NCBI RefSeq assembly: GCF_000708205.1
Contig: NW_014575561.1
Location: forward strand, 194,299 to 258,298
Direction of reading: 5' to 3'
Source of the DNA: Mixia osmundae IAM 14324
Lineage: Eukaryota > Basidiomycota > Mixiomycetes > Mixiales > Mixiaceae
Length of the DNA stretch: 64,000 bases
The notes beneath the pieces were generated by a model that ran no database searches, was not told where the DNA came from, and was given only the letters and a program-made list of their open reading frames with translations. Each line of letters begins with the position of its first letter. The first letter of the stretch is position 1. The translations under genes and the position numbers were made by a program. Of this stretch, positions 9,714 to 21,090 are shown in pieces.

Positions 9714-12700
9714 ATGAGCTCGCACGAGCATACAAAAGTCAACGGCGACCAGTCCACGCGCTCGTTGCCCGCCAGCATGAGCAGAGACGACATTGCCGGT
9801 GCTGAAGAGGAAGCGCAATTCCGTCAGGCCCATGCGAAAGTGCAGCACTTTGTCGGCGGCAACTCGCTCGATGTGTCCACGCCCTCACGTGTGGCCGACT
9901 TTGTTCGCTCGAGGGGCGGTCACACGGTCATCACGAAGGTCCTGATCGCTAACAATGGCATCGCTGCCGTCAAGGAGATCCGCTCCGTCCGCAAATGGGC
10001 CTACGAGACTTTCGGCACCGAGCGGGCTATCGAATTCACCGTCATGGCTACACCGGAAGATCTCAAGGTCAACGCAGACTATATCCGCATGGCAGACCAG
10101 TACGTCGAAGTGCCCGGCGGATCCAACAACAACAATTATGCCAACGTAGACGTCATCCTCGACGTCGCAGAGCGTACGGGAGTGCACGCTGTCTGGGCCG
10201 GCTGGGGTCATGCAAGCGAGAACCCTCGTCTGCCAGAATCGCTTGCCGCCTCGAAGCACAAGATCATCTTCATCGGCCCTCCTGGCTCTGCCATGCGATC
10301 CTTGGGCGACAAGATCTCGTCCACCATCGTCGCACAGTCTGCCGATGTGCCCTGCATGCCCTGGTCGGGCACGGGTATTTCGGATACTCAAATGTCCAGT
10401 CAAGGATTCGTTGAGGTGCCAGAGGATGCCTACCTACGCGCTTGTGCCCAAGATGGCCAAGACGGTCTGGTACGTGCCGAGAAGATCGGCTGGCCCGTCA
10501 TGATCAAGGCGAGCGAGGGCGGTGGCGGAAAAGGCATCCGCAAGGTCGACTCGCCCCAGGGATTCATGCAGGCCTTCAAGGCAGTCCAAGGCGAAGTACC
10601 AGGATCGCCCATCTTTATCATGAAACTCGCAGGCAGCGCGCGGCATCTCGAGGTGCAAGTCCTCGCGGATCAGTATGGCAACGCCATCTCGCTCTTTGGC
10701 CGTGACTGCTCGGTGCAACGCCGTCATCAGAAGATCATCGAAGAGGCTCCTGTCACCATTGCTAGCGCGAGCACATTCGAACAAATGGAGAAGAGCGCTG
10801 TCAGACTCGCCAAGCTGGTCGGATACGTCAGCGCCGGAACGACAGGTACGTCTGACAGCATGCCGCTGATTCGATGCTGAGCAGACTTTTGCAGAGTTCC
10901 TGTACGAAGCAGCGACTGACAAGTTCCACTTCCTCGAGCTCAACCCTCGTCTTCAGGTCGAGCATCCTACGACGGAGATGGTCAGTGGCGTCAATCTGCC
11001 TGCCGCTCAGCTCCAGATTGCCATGGGCATACCGCTGCATCGCATTCGCGACATTCGCACGCTGTACGGCAAATCTCCCCACGGCAAGAGCAAGATCGAC
11101 TTTGATTTCGAAGATCCAGCTTCTGCGCAGACCCAGCGCAAGCCATCGGCAAAGGGACACGTTGTCGCTGTCCGAATCACTGCAGAGAATCCAGATGCTG
11201 GCTTCAAGCCCTCCAGTGGCACTCTGCAAGAACTCAACTTCAGATCGAACACGAATGTCTGGGGCTACTTCTCTGTCGCTGCTGCCGGTGGTCTGCACGA
11301 ATATGCAGATTCGCAATTCGGTCACATCTTTGCCTACGGTGCCGACCGAAGCGAGTCCAGAAAGAACATGGTCGTAGCCCTGAAGGAGCTCTCCATCAGA
11401 GGTGACTTCATGACGACGGTGCAATATCTCATCAAGCTGCTCGAAACCGAAGCCTTCGAGTCGAATACCATCACGACGGGCTGGCTCGACGATCTCATTA
11501 GCAACAAGCTTACCGCCGAGCGACCCGACGAGACGCTCGCAGTCATCTGCGGCGGTGTGGCAAAGGCGCACATTGCTGCAGAAGCATGCGCAGCAGAGTA
11601 CAAGCGCATCCTCGATAAAGGTCAAGTGCCTGGTCGCGATATCCTCCAAACCGTTTTCTTGCTTGACTTCATCTACGAGAACGTCAAATACTCTGTCACC
11701 GCAGCTCGCTCGTCCAAGACAACGTGGACGCTCTGTAAGCTCAGGAGAATCTGTGTTGATCGCTACTGACCTCTCGGCAGATTTGAATGGCGGCAAGACG
11801 TCTGTTGGTGCCCGCTCACTCGCTGACGGTGGCCTGCTCGTGCTCCTCGATGGCAAATCACACGCCCTCTATTGGCGTGAGGAAGTCGGCGCATTGCGTC
11901 TCATGGTTGACCACAAGACCTGCTTGATCGAGTCAGAGGTGCGCCTTCGTCCTCTGTCACATTGTCTGCGCTAATAAGGATCACAGAATGACCCTACGCA
12001 GCTTCGCAGCCCTTCGCCGGGCAAGCTCATCAGATTCCTCGTCGAAAGCGGCGAGCATCTCAAGGCAGGCGACGCATACGCCGAGATCGAAGTCATGAAG
12101 ATGTACATGCCACTCGTGGCCGCTGAAGATGGTGTTCCTCAATTTGTCAAGCAGCCCGGCACGACGCTCGAACCTGGCGACATCCTCGGCATTCTGACAC
12201 TTGACGATCCGAGCCGTGTCCATCATGCAAAGCCTTTCTCGGGCCAGCTTCAGCCAATGGGCTTGCCTTCAATCGTAGGCAACAAGCCTCACCAGCGCTT
12301 CGCGCAACTTTCCGAGCTCTTCCACAATATCCTGGCAGGATACGACAATGCTGCAGTCATGCACTCTTCTCTCAAGGAGCTCATTGCCGTCTTGCGTGAT
12401 CCCGAGCTGCCCTATGGCGAAGCAAGCGCAGTCTTGTCCGCCATGTCTGGTCGTATGCCAGCTGCCCTCGAAGCGACGGTTCGCTCGACGCTGGACGCTG
12501 CACACGCGAAGCAAGGCGAGTTTCCAGCCAATCGCCTGCGTCGTGGTGTCGAGAGCTACATCTCTGCTTCCATTCGACCCCAAGATCTGGTCGTCTTTCG
12601 CGCCAGCATCAGTCCACTCACCGACATCATCGATCGACACAGTGGTGGTCTCAAGCAGCACGAATGGAAGACGATGGCCTCCCTTTTGCAAGAGTATGTC

Positions 12701-15700
12701 GATGTGGAGAAGCTATTCTGTAATGGAGGCGAAGATGTCATCCTGGCGCTACGAGACGCAAATCGCGACGATCTGCAGAAGGTCGTCGATCTTCAGCTGT
12801 CGCATCAGAAAGCGAGCAGCAAGAGCCAATTTGTTCTCGCTCTGCTCGATCTCATTCAGAACACGGCCTCAACTGTTGCCGTCGAGTCTCACTTTGGCGG
12901 CGTTCTGCGTGAGCTTGCAGATCTTGACAGCAAGCAGACTAGCAAGGTTGCCCTTAAAGCACGCGAGGTGCTCATTCACTGCCAGTTGCCTTCACTGCAG
13001 GAGCGTATGGGCCAGATGGAGAACATCCTGCGCGCTTCGATCACGCAGACTTATTATGGCGAAGCATCGCCCGATCTGCAGCCTTCACTTGAAGTCTTGC
13101 GAGAGCTCATTGACTCGCGGCACACTGTCTATGACGTCTTGCCGACCTTCTTCGATAATCCGAACAAGTGGATCTCTGTCGCGGCACTTGAAGTCTACGT
13201 TCGTCGAGCTTACCGAGCATACAACGTCGTTCATATTGACCACGAGCTCGGCGACTCGCTCGAAGACGACCCTCTTGCCGTATTGTGGACATTCAAGCTC
13301 TCAAAGGCAAGCTCAGCGCCCGCAAGTCCTCACTTCGGCGGTCGCATGGACGATAGCCGCGTTCGTCAAGCATCGTTCTCAGACTTGAGCTACGTTCTCG
13401 CAAGAGGACAAGTCGAGCCGCTCCGACATGGGGTCATGTATGCCGCGACAAGTCTGACTGACGTAGTGCGTTACCTTCCCGGTGCTCTCGATCTTCTGCC
13501 ATCAGCGGGACTAGGTGAATTGCAGCCGAACGGTCAACAGGAATCCGATCGTGGCAACGTCATCAACATTGCGCTTACGCTCAGCAAGTCCTCCTCAGAG
13601 GATCGCAGCGATGACGAGTGGCGCGCTACTTTCAACCGCATCGCAAACGAGGCTGCCGACCAGCTGCAGCGACGCTCCCTCAGGCGAGTCACATTCGCAA
13701 TCTGCAGACAAGGCCAATACCCCTCATACTTTACCATGCGTGCATCCGAGTCTGGCGAATGGCAAGAACTTGGCGCGATCCGTGACATCGAGCCCGCATT
13801 GGCTTACCAGCTCGAGCTCAATCGTCTCTCTAACGTACGTTACGTGCCTGCATCAGTGTGATACCGCTAACTTGAGCTCGCTTGCGCAGTTCAACATTAC
13901 TCCCTGCCATGTCGAGAACAGACAGATCCATATCTATCACGCCGTCGGCAAGGAAAACCCTGCAGATTCTCGCTTCTTTGTCAAGGCTCTGGTCCGACCC
14001 GGTCGTCTTCGCGGAACGATGCGTACGGCAGACTATTTGATTGCTGAGTGCGAGTAAGTACACAGCTATCCGTCCTGGCCGTATGCTGAGAACTGTTGCA
14101 GCCGTCTGATCAGCGACATCTTAAATACGCTCGAGGTTGTCAGCGCTTCACACCGTACGACAGACGTCAACCATGTTTCGCTCAACTTTGTCTACTCGCT
14201 GCAGGTCGAATTCGAGGAGGTGCAAGCTGCGCTCGCCGGCTTCATCGACCGTCACGGCAAGCGTCTCTGGCGACTTCGTGTGACTAGCTCGGAGATCCGT
14301 ATGATCCTCGAAGACGCAGCTGGCAACACGCAGCCAATTCGAGCAATCATCGAGAACGTCTCTGGCTTCGTCGTCAAGTATGAGGCTTATCGAGAGGTCA
14401 CGACCGAAAAGGGTAGCGCAATCCTTAAGTCCATCGGACCTGCTGGCGCGCTGCACTTGCAGCCAGTCAACTACCCTTATCCAACCAAGGAATGGCTTCA
14501 GCCTCGTCGTTACAAGGCACATGTCGTTGGTACGACATATGCCTACGACTTCCCTGACCTCTTCCGTCAAGCTTTGCGTCGCGAATGGAAGGATGCGGTC
14601 GACAATGGCAAGGGGATTCACGCACCCAGCGACCCGCTTAAGACGCGCGAACTGGTCATCGACGAATTTGGCGTACCCCAGGCGGTCGAACGTCCTCCCG
14701 GCAGCAACATCATCGGTATGGTCGGCTGGATGTTCTCAATGCTTACGCCAGAGTACCCCAATGGACGAGACGTCGTCGTCATCGCGAATGACATCACTCA
14801 CCGGATCGGTTCCTTCGGTCCGGCCGAAGACGACTACTTCAATGCAGTGACGCGACTTGCTCGCGAAAAGGGTCTGCCCCGCATCTATCTGTCTGCCAAC
14901 TCGGGCGCACGATTGGGCATCGCAGACGAGATCGTGGATCTCTTCAGCGCTGCCTGGCACGATGCTGGCCAGCCAGCCAAAGGTTTCAAGTATCTGTACT
15001 TGACGCCAGAGCGACAAGGCGAGCTCAACGCAAAGGGCTCAAGCGACAGTGTCGTGACCGAGAAGATCGAAGACGAGAGCGAAACGCGTTATCGCATCAA
15101 AGCCATCATCGGTGCTCAACAAGGCCTTGGTGTCGAGTCTCTCAAAGGGTCAGGCTTGATCGCTGGCGAGACTTCGCGTGCCTACGATGACATATTCACG
15201 ATCACGCTCGTGACATGCCGAAGCGTAGGAATTGGTGCGTATCTCGTCCGTCTCGGGCAGAGAGCCGTGCAAGTCGAAGGCCAACCTATCATCTTGACCG
15301 GAGCCAATGCACTCAACAAGGTGCTCGGTCGCGAGGTTTATTCGTCAAACCTTCAGCTCGGCGGAACACAGATCATGTACAAGAATGGCGTTTCCCATCT
15401 TACCGCAGCAAACGATCTCGAAGGCGTGCTGGCGGTTACGAGATGGCTCTCATATGTGCCGTGTCGACGAGGCGAGGTCCCACCTAGCTTCCCCACTGCC
15501 GACAGCTGGGACAGACCGGTCGAATACACGCCGCCCAAGGGAGCTTACAACCCTCGCTGGTTCATCAGTGGCAAGGCTGACGATGAGACGGGCAAGTGGC
15601 TTCCCGGTTTCTTCGACAAAGGCTCGTTCCAGGAGACGCTCTCTGGCTGGGCGCAGACGGTCGTCATTGGACGTGCACGACTCGGCGGCCTGCCAATGGG

Positions 15701-16784
15701 TGTCATCGCGGTCGAGACGCGCACGATCGAACGGGTCGTGCCGGCAGACCCTGCCAACCCAACCTCGCAAGAGCAGCGAATCATGGAAGCTGGACAGGTC
15801 TGGTACCCCAATTCGGCTCACAAGACAGCTCAAGCGATTGCCGACTTTGATCGCGAAGGGATTCCGCTCATCATCTTTGCCAATTGGCGTGGCTTCTCTG
15901 GCGGTCAGCAAGACATGTTCGACGAGGTCCTCAAGCGGTCAGTCTTGCTTGATATGATCAAAGATGTGGACTGATAAACGACTCACAGAGGATCGCTCAT
16001 TGTCGACGGTCTGTCATCGTACAAATCGCCTGCATTCGTTTACATCGTGCCTAACGGCGAGCTTCGCGGCGGTGCTTGGGTCGTGCTCGACCCTTCGATC
16101 AACGACAAGGGCATGATGGAGATGTACGCCGACAAAACGTCGAGAGCAGGTGTGCTGGAACCGGAAGGCATCGTCGAGATCAAGTTCCGCAAGGACAAGA
16201 TTCTTTCGCTTATGGAACGACTTGATCCGACTTACAAAGATCTCAAACAAAAAGCGAATGCCGCCGGCTCAGACGTGACGGCTGTCAAGGCCGAGCTGTC
16301 GGAGCGCGAGAAGCTGCTGATGCCGACATTCAGTCAGCTGGCGCTTTCGTTCGCAGACCTCCATGACCGCTCAGAGCGCATGAAGGCCAAGGGCACGATC
16401 CGCGAAGAACTCGAATGGCAGAACAGCAGGCGATTCTTCTACTGGCGTTTGCGGCGCAGACTGGCGGAAGAGTCTTTCTTGCTCCAGCTGGCTCGAGCAG
16501 ACGTCTTGCTGTCTCGTCAGGCTCGACTAGCCGCCCTGAGCACACTGGTGGCGAGCCTCGAGGTCAACGTCGACGACGATCGCGCGGTCGCAACGGGACT
16601 CGAGTCCAGTACGAACGCGAAGTCTCAAGTGACTCAGCAGACGGCCAATCAAGCTGCTGCGACTGTACTCGCCCGTTACGCGTCGGACTCGCCGGAAGCC
16701 TTGACGTCTGCGGTCAAGGAGCTCCTCGCAAGCACGCCTAGCATGCGCTCGACGCTGCAGGCACTCATTGACGAAGCTGTGTGA
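9714..16784 (+). CDS. ACC1: Acetyl-CoA carboxylase (multidomain)
   Basis: Seven exons (9714-10845, 10895-11734, 11781-11938, 11987-13834, 13890-14053, 14102-15937, 15989-16784) give 2257 aa, close to the usual fungal length. It carboxylates acetyl-CoA to malonyl-CoA, the committed step of fatty acid synthesis. The biotin carboxylase domain begins [19 protein letters not shown] and has the ATP-grasp loop [11 protein letters not shown]. The biotinyl site is EVMKM, with the lysine at about residue 748. The long central region and the carboxyltransferase halves follow ([50 protein letters not shown]). I see no mitochondrial presequence, so the cytosolic enzyme is expected. The start codon at 9714 follows a leader with a likely intron; the ATG gives MSSHEHTK. 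All introns are GT-AG. HOP1 follows on the same strand 207 bp downstream. Confidence 0.97.
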
Positions 16785-16991
16785 TGATGATACAATACAG
16801 TGTGATGTACAGCTACGAGCATGCATGCCTCTTCTTCTATCTCGTGCGGAAGTATGATCTCGCCCTTCGCCAGAAATTTGTGGGGCGCGAATTTTGTTGA
16901 AGTCGATCGCTGGGCGGGCGTCTCTCTCCTGATTGCTGAGCCTCCGCCCATCGCACTGAACCCCACCCTCGGTCTCTATTCTCTCTCTACC

Positions 16992-19599
16992 ATGTCCACG
17001 AGCGTACGGACTCGACAAGTGCAAGATGTGGCCTCTGATCAGAAGCAGATCACCCAGCAGCAGAGTCTTCAGGCTTGTAAGACGCTTCTCTCGACCGGCA
17101 TCGGCTGTATCGCCTACCTTCGCGGTCTTTTCCCAGAGAACGGCTTCGTCGAGCGCAAGATCTCTTCGTCTGCTCCCGCCACGGCTGATCAGAGCAAGTC
17201 GACAAGGAGACCAGGCACGAGCGGCGTCAGGGTCAAGCAGCTCCTTCGCAATCGATCCCAAGAGGCAGACAGACTGCTCGACTACCTCGAGCAAGGCGTG
17301 TACGATGCTCTGGAGCGCTCCTTCCTCCGCAGTCTCCTGTTTGCTGTCTTCCTCGATCCAGAAGATCAGCAGAACCTGGTAGAGTGCTATACGTTGGCGC
17401 TCTCGCTCATCTTCCCGCTGGCTTCCGTTCCTTACGAGCATCCGCAGATTCAACTTCAGCTACGCCAGCCCGGCAGATGGACCTCAGATGAGTATCACCC
17501 GCACCGGTCTCACCGGTGAAGGCTTCACCTTCGAGCCAGAGACGCAAGGCAACGTCAAGAAGCAAGTCCAATCTCTCATCCGTCGCCTCGTTGCGATGAC
17601 CCAATCGCTGTCCGAGCTCCCCCGACGTCGCTTCATCACCATGAAGCTGTACTACACCCCGACCTGTCCGGCAGACTACCAGCCGCCGTTCTTCAAAGAG
17701 GCCCAAGTCGACGCAGATCGATTCTACTTTGGCACGCGCTCCGCCCGCGAGGAACCCGAGCGTACCAGCCTAGGCCGACTCGAGACTGGCTTCCACGGGT
17801 ACGTCACTCGCTCGAGACTTGGATCTGAAGTTGAGCAAGACAGCAGTGTCTCTGTCAATGTGTGTTCGGTCGCATCTCACCTGCCAGAACACGTTTCGCC
17901 CACTGTTGCTCGGCAAGCACGCACCGACGATCGCGAGACAGAGATAGTCCGCAATCGCGCATTTGCACAAGCACGCAAAGTCGTCTGGGATGCCGAGACG
18001 GCCTGTCTTCGCACGGAGGCTCAGGAAGATGCAGAAGCCGTGGCGAAGCTCGCTCAGTCCACTGCCGGCATGACCACAGACGATGTCGACGTACCTGCTC
18101 GCGCTGAAAAGGACACGATTTGGGGTCGACCATTGGGTCGATGGGATGCTCGTGGTAACATTGTGCCTATTCCAGTCGGCTCAGATGGCCTCGAAGATGG
18201 CGAGATCGACGAGGCCGCAGACAATGCGCGGATCCTGCAAGCTGTATGTACCTCTTGCCGTGCTCTCGTGGCGCTGACAAGAAGCTTGAGGCAGGCTTAT
18301 CCACCTGGCCGACCAGCGACGCTCTCTCAACTCGAGCCCACTCAGCGTGTTGAGCCCCAAAAGGGCATCTACTTCACTCCGCCGCCAAAGTCTTTGCGAT
18401 CACGCACAGCAATGGTAGAGCGCCACGTCTCACCCACCCACCCATCTTCAGAAGCTGCATTACCCGCGAGTAGATCAGACCCAGATGCGACGATGGTTGA
18501 CGTCGATGAACTTGCCGCAAAGGACAAGCTGATTGATTTGGAAGCCACTCAAGAAGAGCCCGAGCCGGCCGAACAGGTTCGCCCAGCACGTCCTTGCGAC
18601 TGTGGAGATGCCAGAGATGATGGCACGCCCATGATCTGCTGCGACGGCTGTTCGCTCTGGGTTCATGCTGCCTGTTACGGGTCAGTCTGGCTATTGCCAA
18701 GCCGGGCGCAGCGCTCAATCTGCGGAGCAGGCACTTTCAATTCGATGCAAAGAAGGTTCCACACAGCTTCTTCTGCTTTCAATGCTCGTACACGCGTCTG
18801 CTCGACGGGCGGTTCCTGCCCATCATCGCCGAGGGTCAAATCGAGTCTCATCTAGAGAACCTTCGCTCACTCGCTCTGTTTCGTCGCGCCCGTCCGTCTA
18901 TACCTCTCCCGGTGGCCGCCATTGCGCTGACAATGCGCTCCAGTGGTCGTCGCGTACCACAGGGACTCGACGCCCAATGCCATCGAACTCAAGCAAAAGC
19001 TATGCATGTGTATACTCTCCTTACCACCGGTCTGCGCTGACATCTGTCTGCAGCTGTCGATCTATCTACAGCAGCACAGATGCTCCGTCGGATGCAAGCG
19101 GAAGGCTACGTCAATGCGACCGTAGACGAGCGCTCCGGGGCTGCAGTCGACATTCTCGACGGCAGCAAGTCGCGTGGCAAGGCACAGCCTAAGCTTGGCA
19201 CTCGTCTGGCGGTCAATCGGTGCGCCCTTGCTACCGATGAAGTCTTCTGTGCTGACCATGGGAGGGGCGTGTAGTTCGATGGAAGCACGAAGACGACGTA
19301 ATCGCATCTACTTTACGCCAGGAGGCGGCAACGAGGTCGACTCGTTCAATGCTATCTGTGCAATCATTAGCAAACACTTCCCCGATCAGACTCCAGCTGC
19401 TGCCTGCGCGCACGTTGCACCAATAGAAGAAGAGCATCATCAACACATGCCAGAGGCACACTTGATCAACAAACCGTTTAAACAGCACAAACGAAGTCGT
19501 TCGGATGCTATCGAGTCAACAGGTCCTGGGAAAAGGGCCAAAGTGTCTCTGTCTGCAGGCACGATCGAAGTAGCAGAGACTTACGAAGACACCATCTAG
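16992..19599 (+). CDS. HOP1: Meiotic chromosome axis HORMA-domain protein Hop1
   Basis: Eight exons (16992-17392, 17448-17798, 17844-18243, 18295-18680, 18731-18891, 18944-19009, 19054-19219, 19275-19599) give 751 aa. The HORMA domain covers roughly residues 15-260 (NLVECYTFNFSYASPADG, FITMKLYYTPTCPADYQPP). A PHD finger at about 483-535 begins CDCGDARDDGTPMICCDGCS and ends FFCFQC. A winged-helix segment follows (STPNAIELKQKL, AAQMLRRMQAEGYV). HORMA plus PHD plus winged helix is the known fungal Hop1 chromatin-binding layout. Hop1 recruits the Mec1/Mek1 response and promotes interhomologue recombination, so the gene implies a meiotic cycle. The motif IYFTP occurs both in the linker after HORMA and near the C-terminus. 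The intron at 18244-18294 has no stop and could be retained. The exact junctions in the winged-helix region are the least certain. Confidence 0.88.
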
Positions 19600-19767
19600 C
19601 GCTCATTGCATCATTTCGCAAGTCTCGCCGCCTCGGAGGTCATCGCGTGCTCGATGATAACATGCTGGACACAACAACAAATCTACTGAGCGACCTGCAA
19701 AGTCTGTACCGACAATGCGCTAAAACGCGCCGAACGGGAAATGGTGCAAATGCGAGCGATTGGCCAT

Positions 19768-20318
19768 CTATTCGCTCCCAGTGCTGCTAGCAGGCAACGA
19801 ATTGTGGTCCGCTGTGCCATCCGCGTCTTCTGCATCGTCGACAGGCGGCTCAGTCTGGTCTGCCTCGCCGTTGTCTTGCTCTTCGCCATTGGCAGCTTCC
19901 GTGCTGTCCGTTTGCTCACGTCTGAAGAGGACGGACATGTCCGCACGCTGGGAAGCAGCCTCTTCTGCCGCATTGAGATCGTCGTCTGCGTCCTATGTAG
20001 CCTCGCGTAAGCATACAGATCATCGCGTCGGCGCAGAACGAACCTCTTCGAGATTGGTAGACTTGCCGATGACTCCGATCCAGGAGAAGCCATAGGTCCT
20101 TATTGTGCGCATCTGCATGCGCTGTCTGGTCAGCCGGCGAGAGATTAACGTCGGACCGTGCCTGCCTTTGCTTCTGAAGCCTCCTCGAGTGCGTCGAGCT
20201 CTGCTTCTTCCTCGCAGACTAGCCGAGGGAAGCTGCCGCGATCCCGCAGATTGAATGGCGTCCCGACATCTTCGCGGGACAGCTGGAGCCTCGTCTGGAT
20301 GGGTATGAGCGTCGTCAT
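19768..20318 (-). CDS. Probable anaphase-promoting complex subunit 15 / Mnd2-like
   Basis: Three exons on the minus strand (20318-20157, 20112-20044, 19992-19768) give 151 aa. The N-terminus reads LRDRGSFPRLVCEEEAELDA, resembling the conserved start of APC15. The second exon encodes RTYGFSWIGVIGKSTNL, resembling the fungal APC15 signature of an aromatic/Gly-Trp block followed by a Gly-Lys motif. The remaining 75 residues are strongly acidic (DADDDLNAAEEAA, NGEEQDNGEADQ), as in animal APC15. In the family, APC15/Mnd2 helps release the mitotic checkpoint complex from APC/C; yeast Mnd2 restrains Ama1 in meiosis. The start lies 112 bp from the divergent DUF1764 gene. Family membership is by motif only; a generic acidic nuclear protein is the alternative. 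Confidence 0.58.
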
Positions 20319-20430
20319 CTGAGGCTTGAAGCGTCGCGCAGCTGCAAAGACGCGCTGTCAAGCGCTTATCGATCGGTGTCGGCTCCGGCAGGTCGATCAG
20401 CTTGTCAGCCCCGCGCACCTGCTGTCAGAC

Positions 20431-20926
20431 ATGGCCAAGAGCACAGAGATTGACGACATCTTTGCGAACAAGTCGGCGACGTCAAACACGTCTGATAGCG
20501 CCAAAGCCAAGAAGGGCGGCAGAACATCTGTCAAAACCCAAAAGGCGCTGCCTGAACCTGTCGTCAAGCCCGCAGCTACCGACACGACAAGCAAGCAGGC
20601 TGACAAGCTCAAGTCCAAGGCGAGCAAGACGAGTGACGCGGCAATGGCCACCAGGGTTGAGACAGTCGTAGACCCTTCGTCGGCTCAGCCGGCGGCGACG
20701 AAGCGTTCACGTCCTGCCATGACGGAGGAGGATGCTGCGTTTGGCGACTCAAGAGGTACTACTCGTGCGTCGAGCTTACAGACCAAATCAAGCGAGCGCT
20801 CACTACTTCACGTTGGTAGGTCGACGGACAGACGACGGGCTCCCAATTTATGATGCCGCCGAGCTTAAGATTGGCCTCGGCGGTGATACTCCGCTTTGCC
20901 CATTCGATTGCGATTGCTGCTTCTAG
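20431..20926 (+). CDS. DUF1764 family protein
   Basis: Two exons (20431-20755, 20820-20926) give 143 aa. The N-terminus has the family's opening motif (KSTEIDDIFANK), the middle is Lys/Ala/Ser-rich and disordered, and the C-terminus carries the conserved block FGDSRGRRTDDGLPIYDAAE followed by GGDTPLCPFDCDCCF, which is exactly at the stop. This short conserved-end, variable-middle pattern is typical of DUF1764 proteins, which occur across eukaryotes and lack a well-established function. The three clustered Cys residues with the CPFDCDCCF motif suggest metal or redox chemistry, which is inference. The gene shares a 112 bp promoter with the APC15-like gene. Confidence 0.88.
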
Positions 20927-21090
20927 TCCAGTCGGAGGCTTCGTCTTCACAGCTGACGGTGTTTGTTCGCCGCTCCGACGTGCCTACTGGCAGGCCAGCC
21001 AGCAGGCATGCTCGCTGACTCGTAGATCTACATACATTCGTGCACCAAAACAGATGACAAGTAGGAGCGCTCTGTTGCGGGGGATGATGC

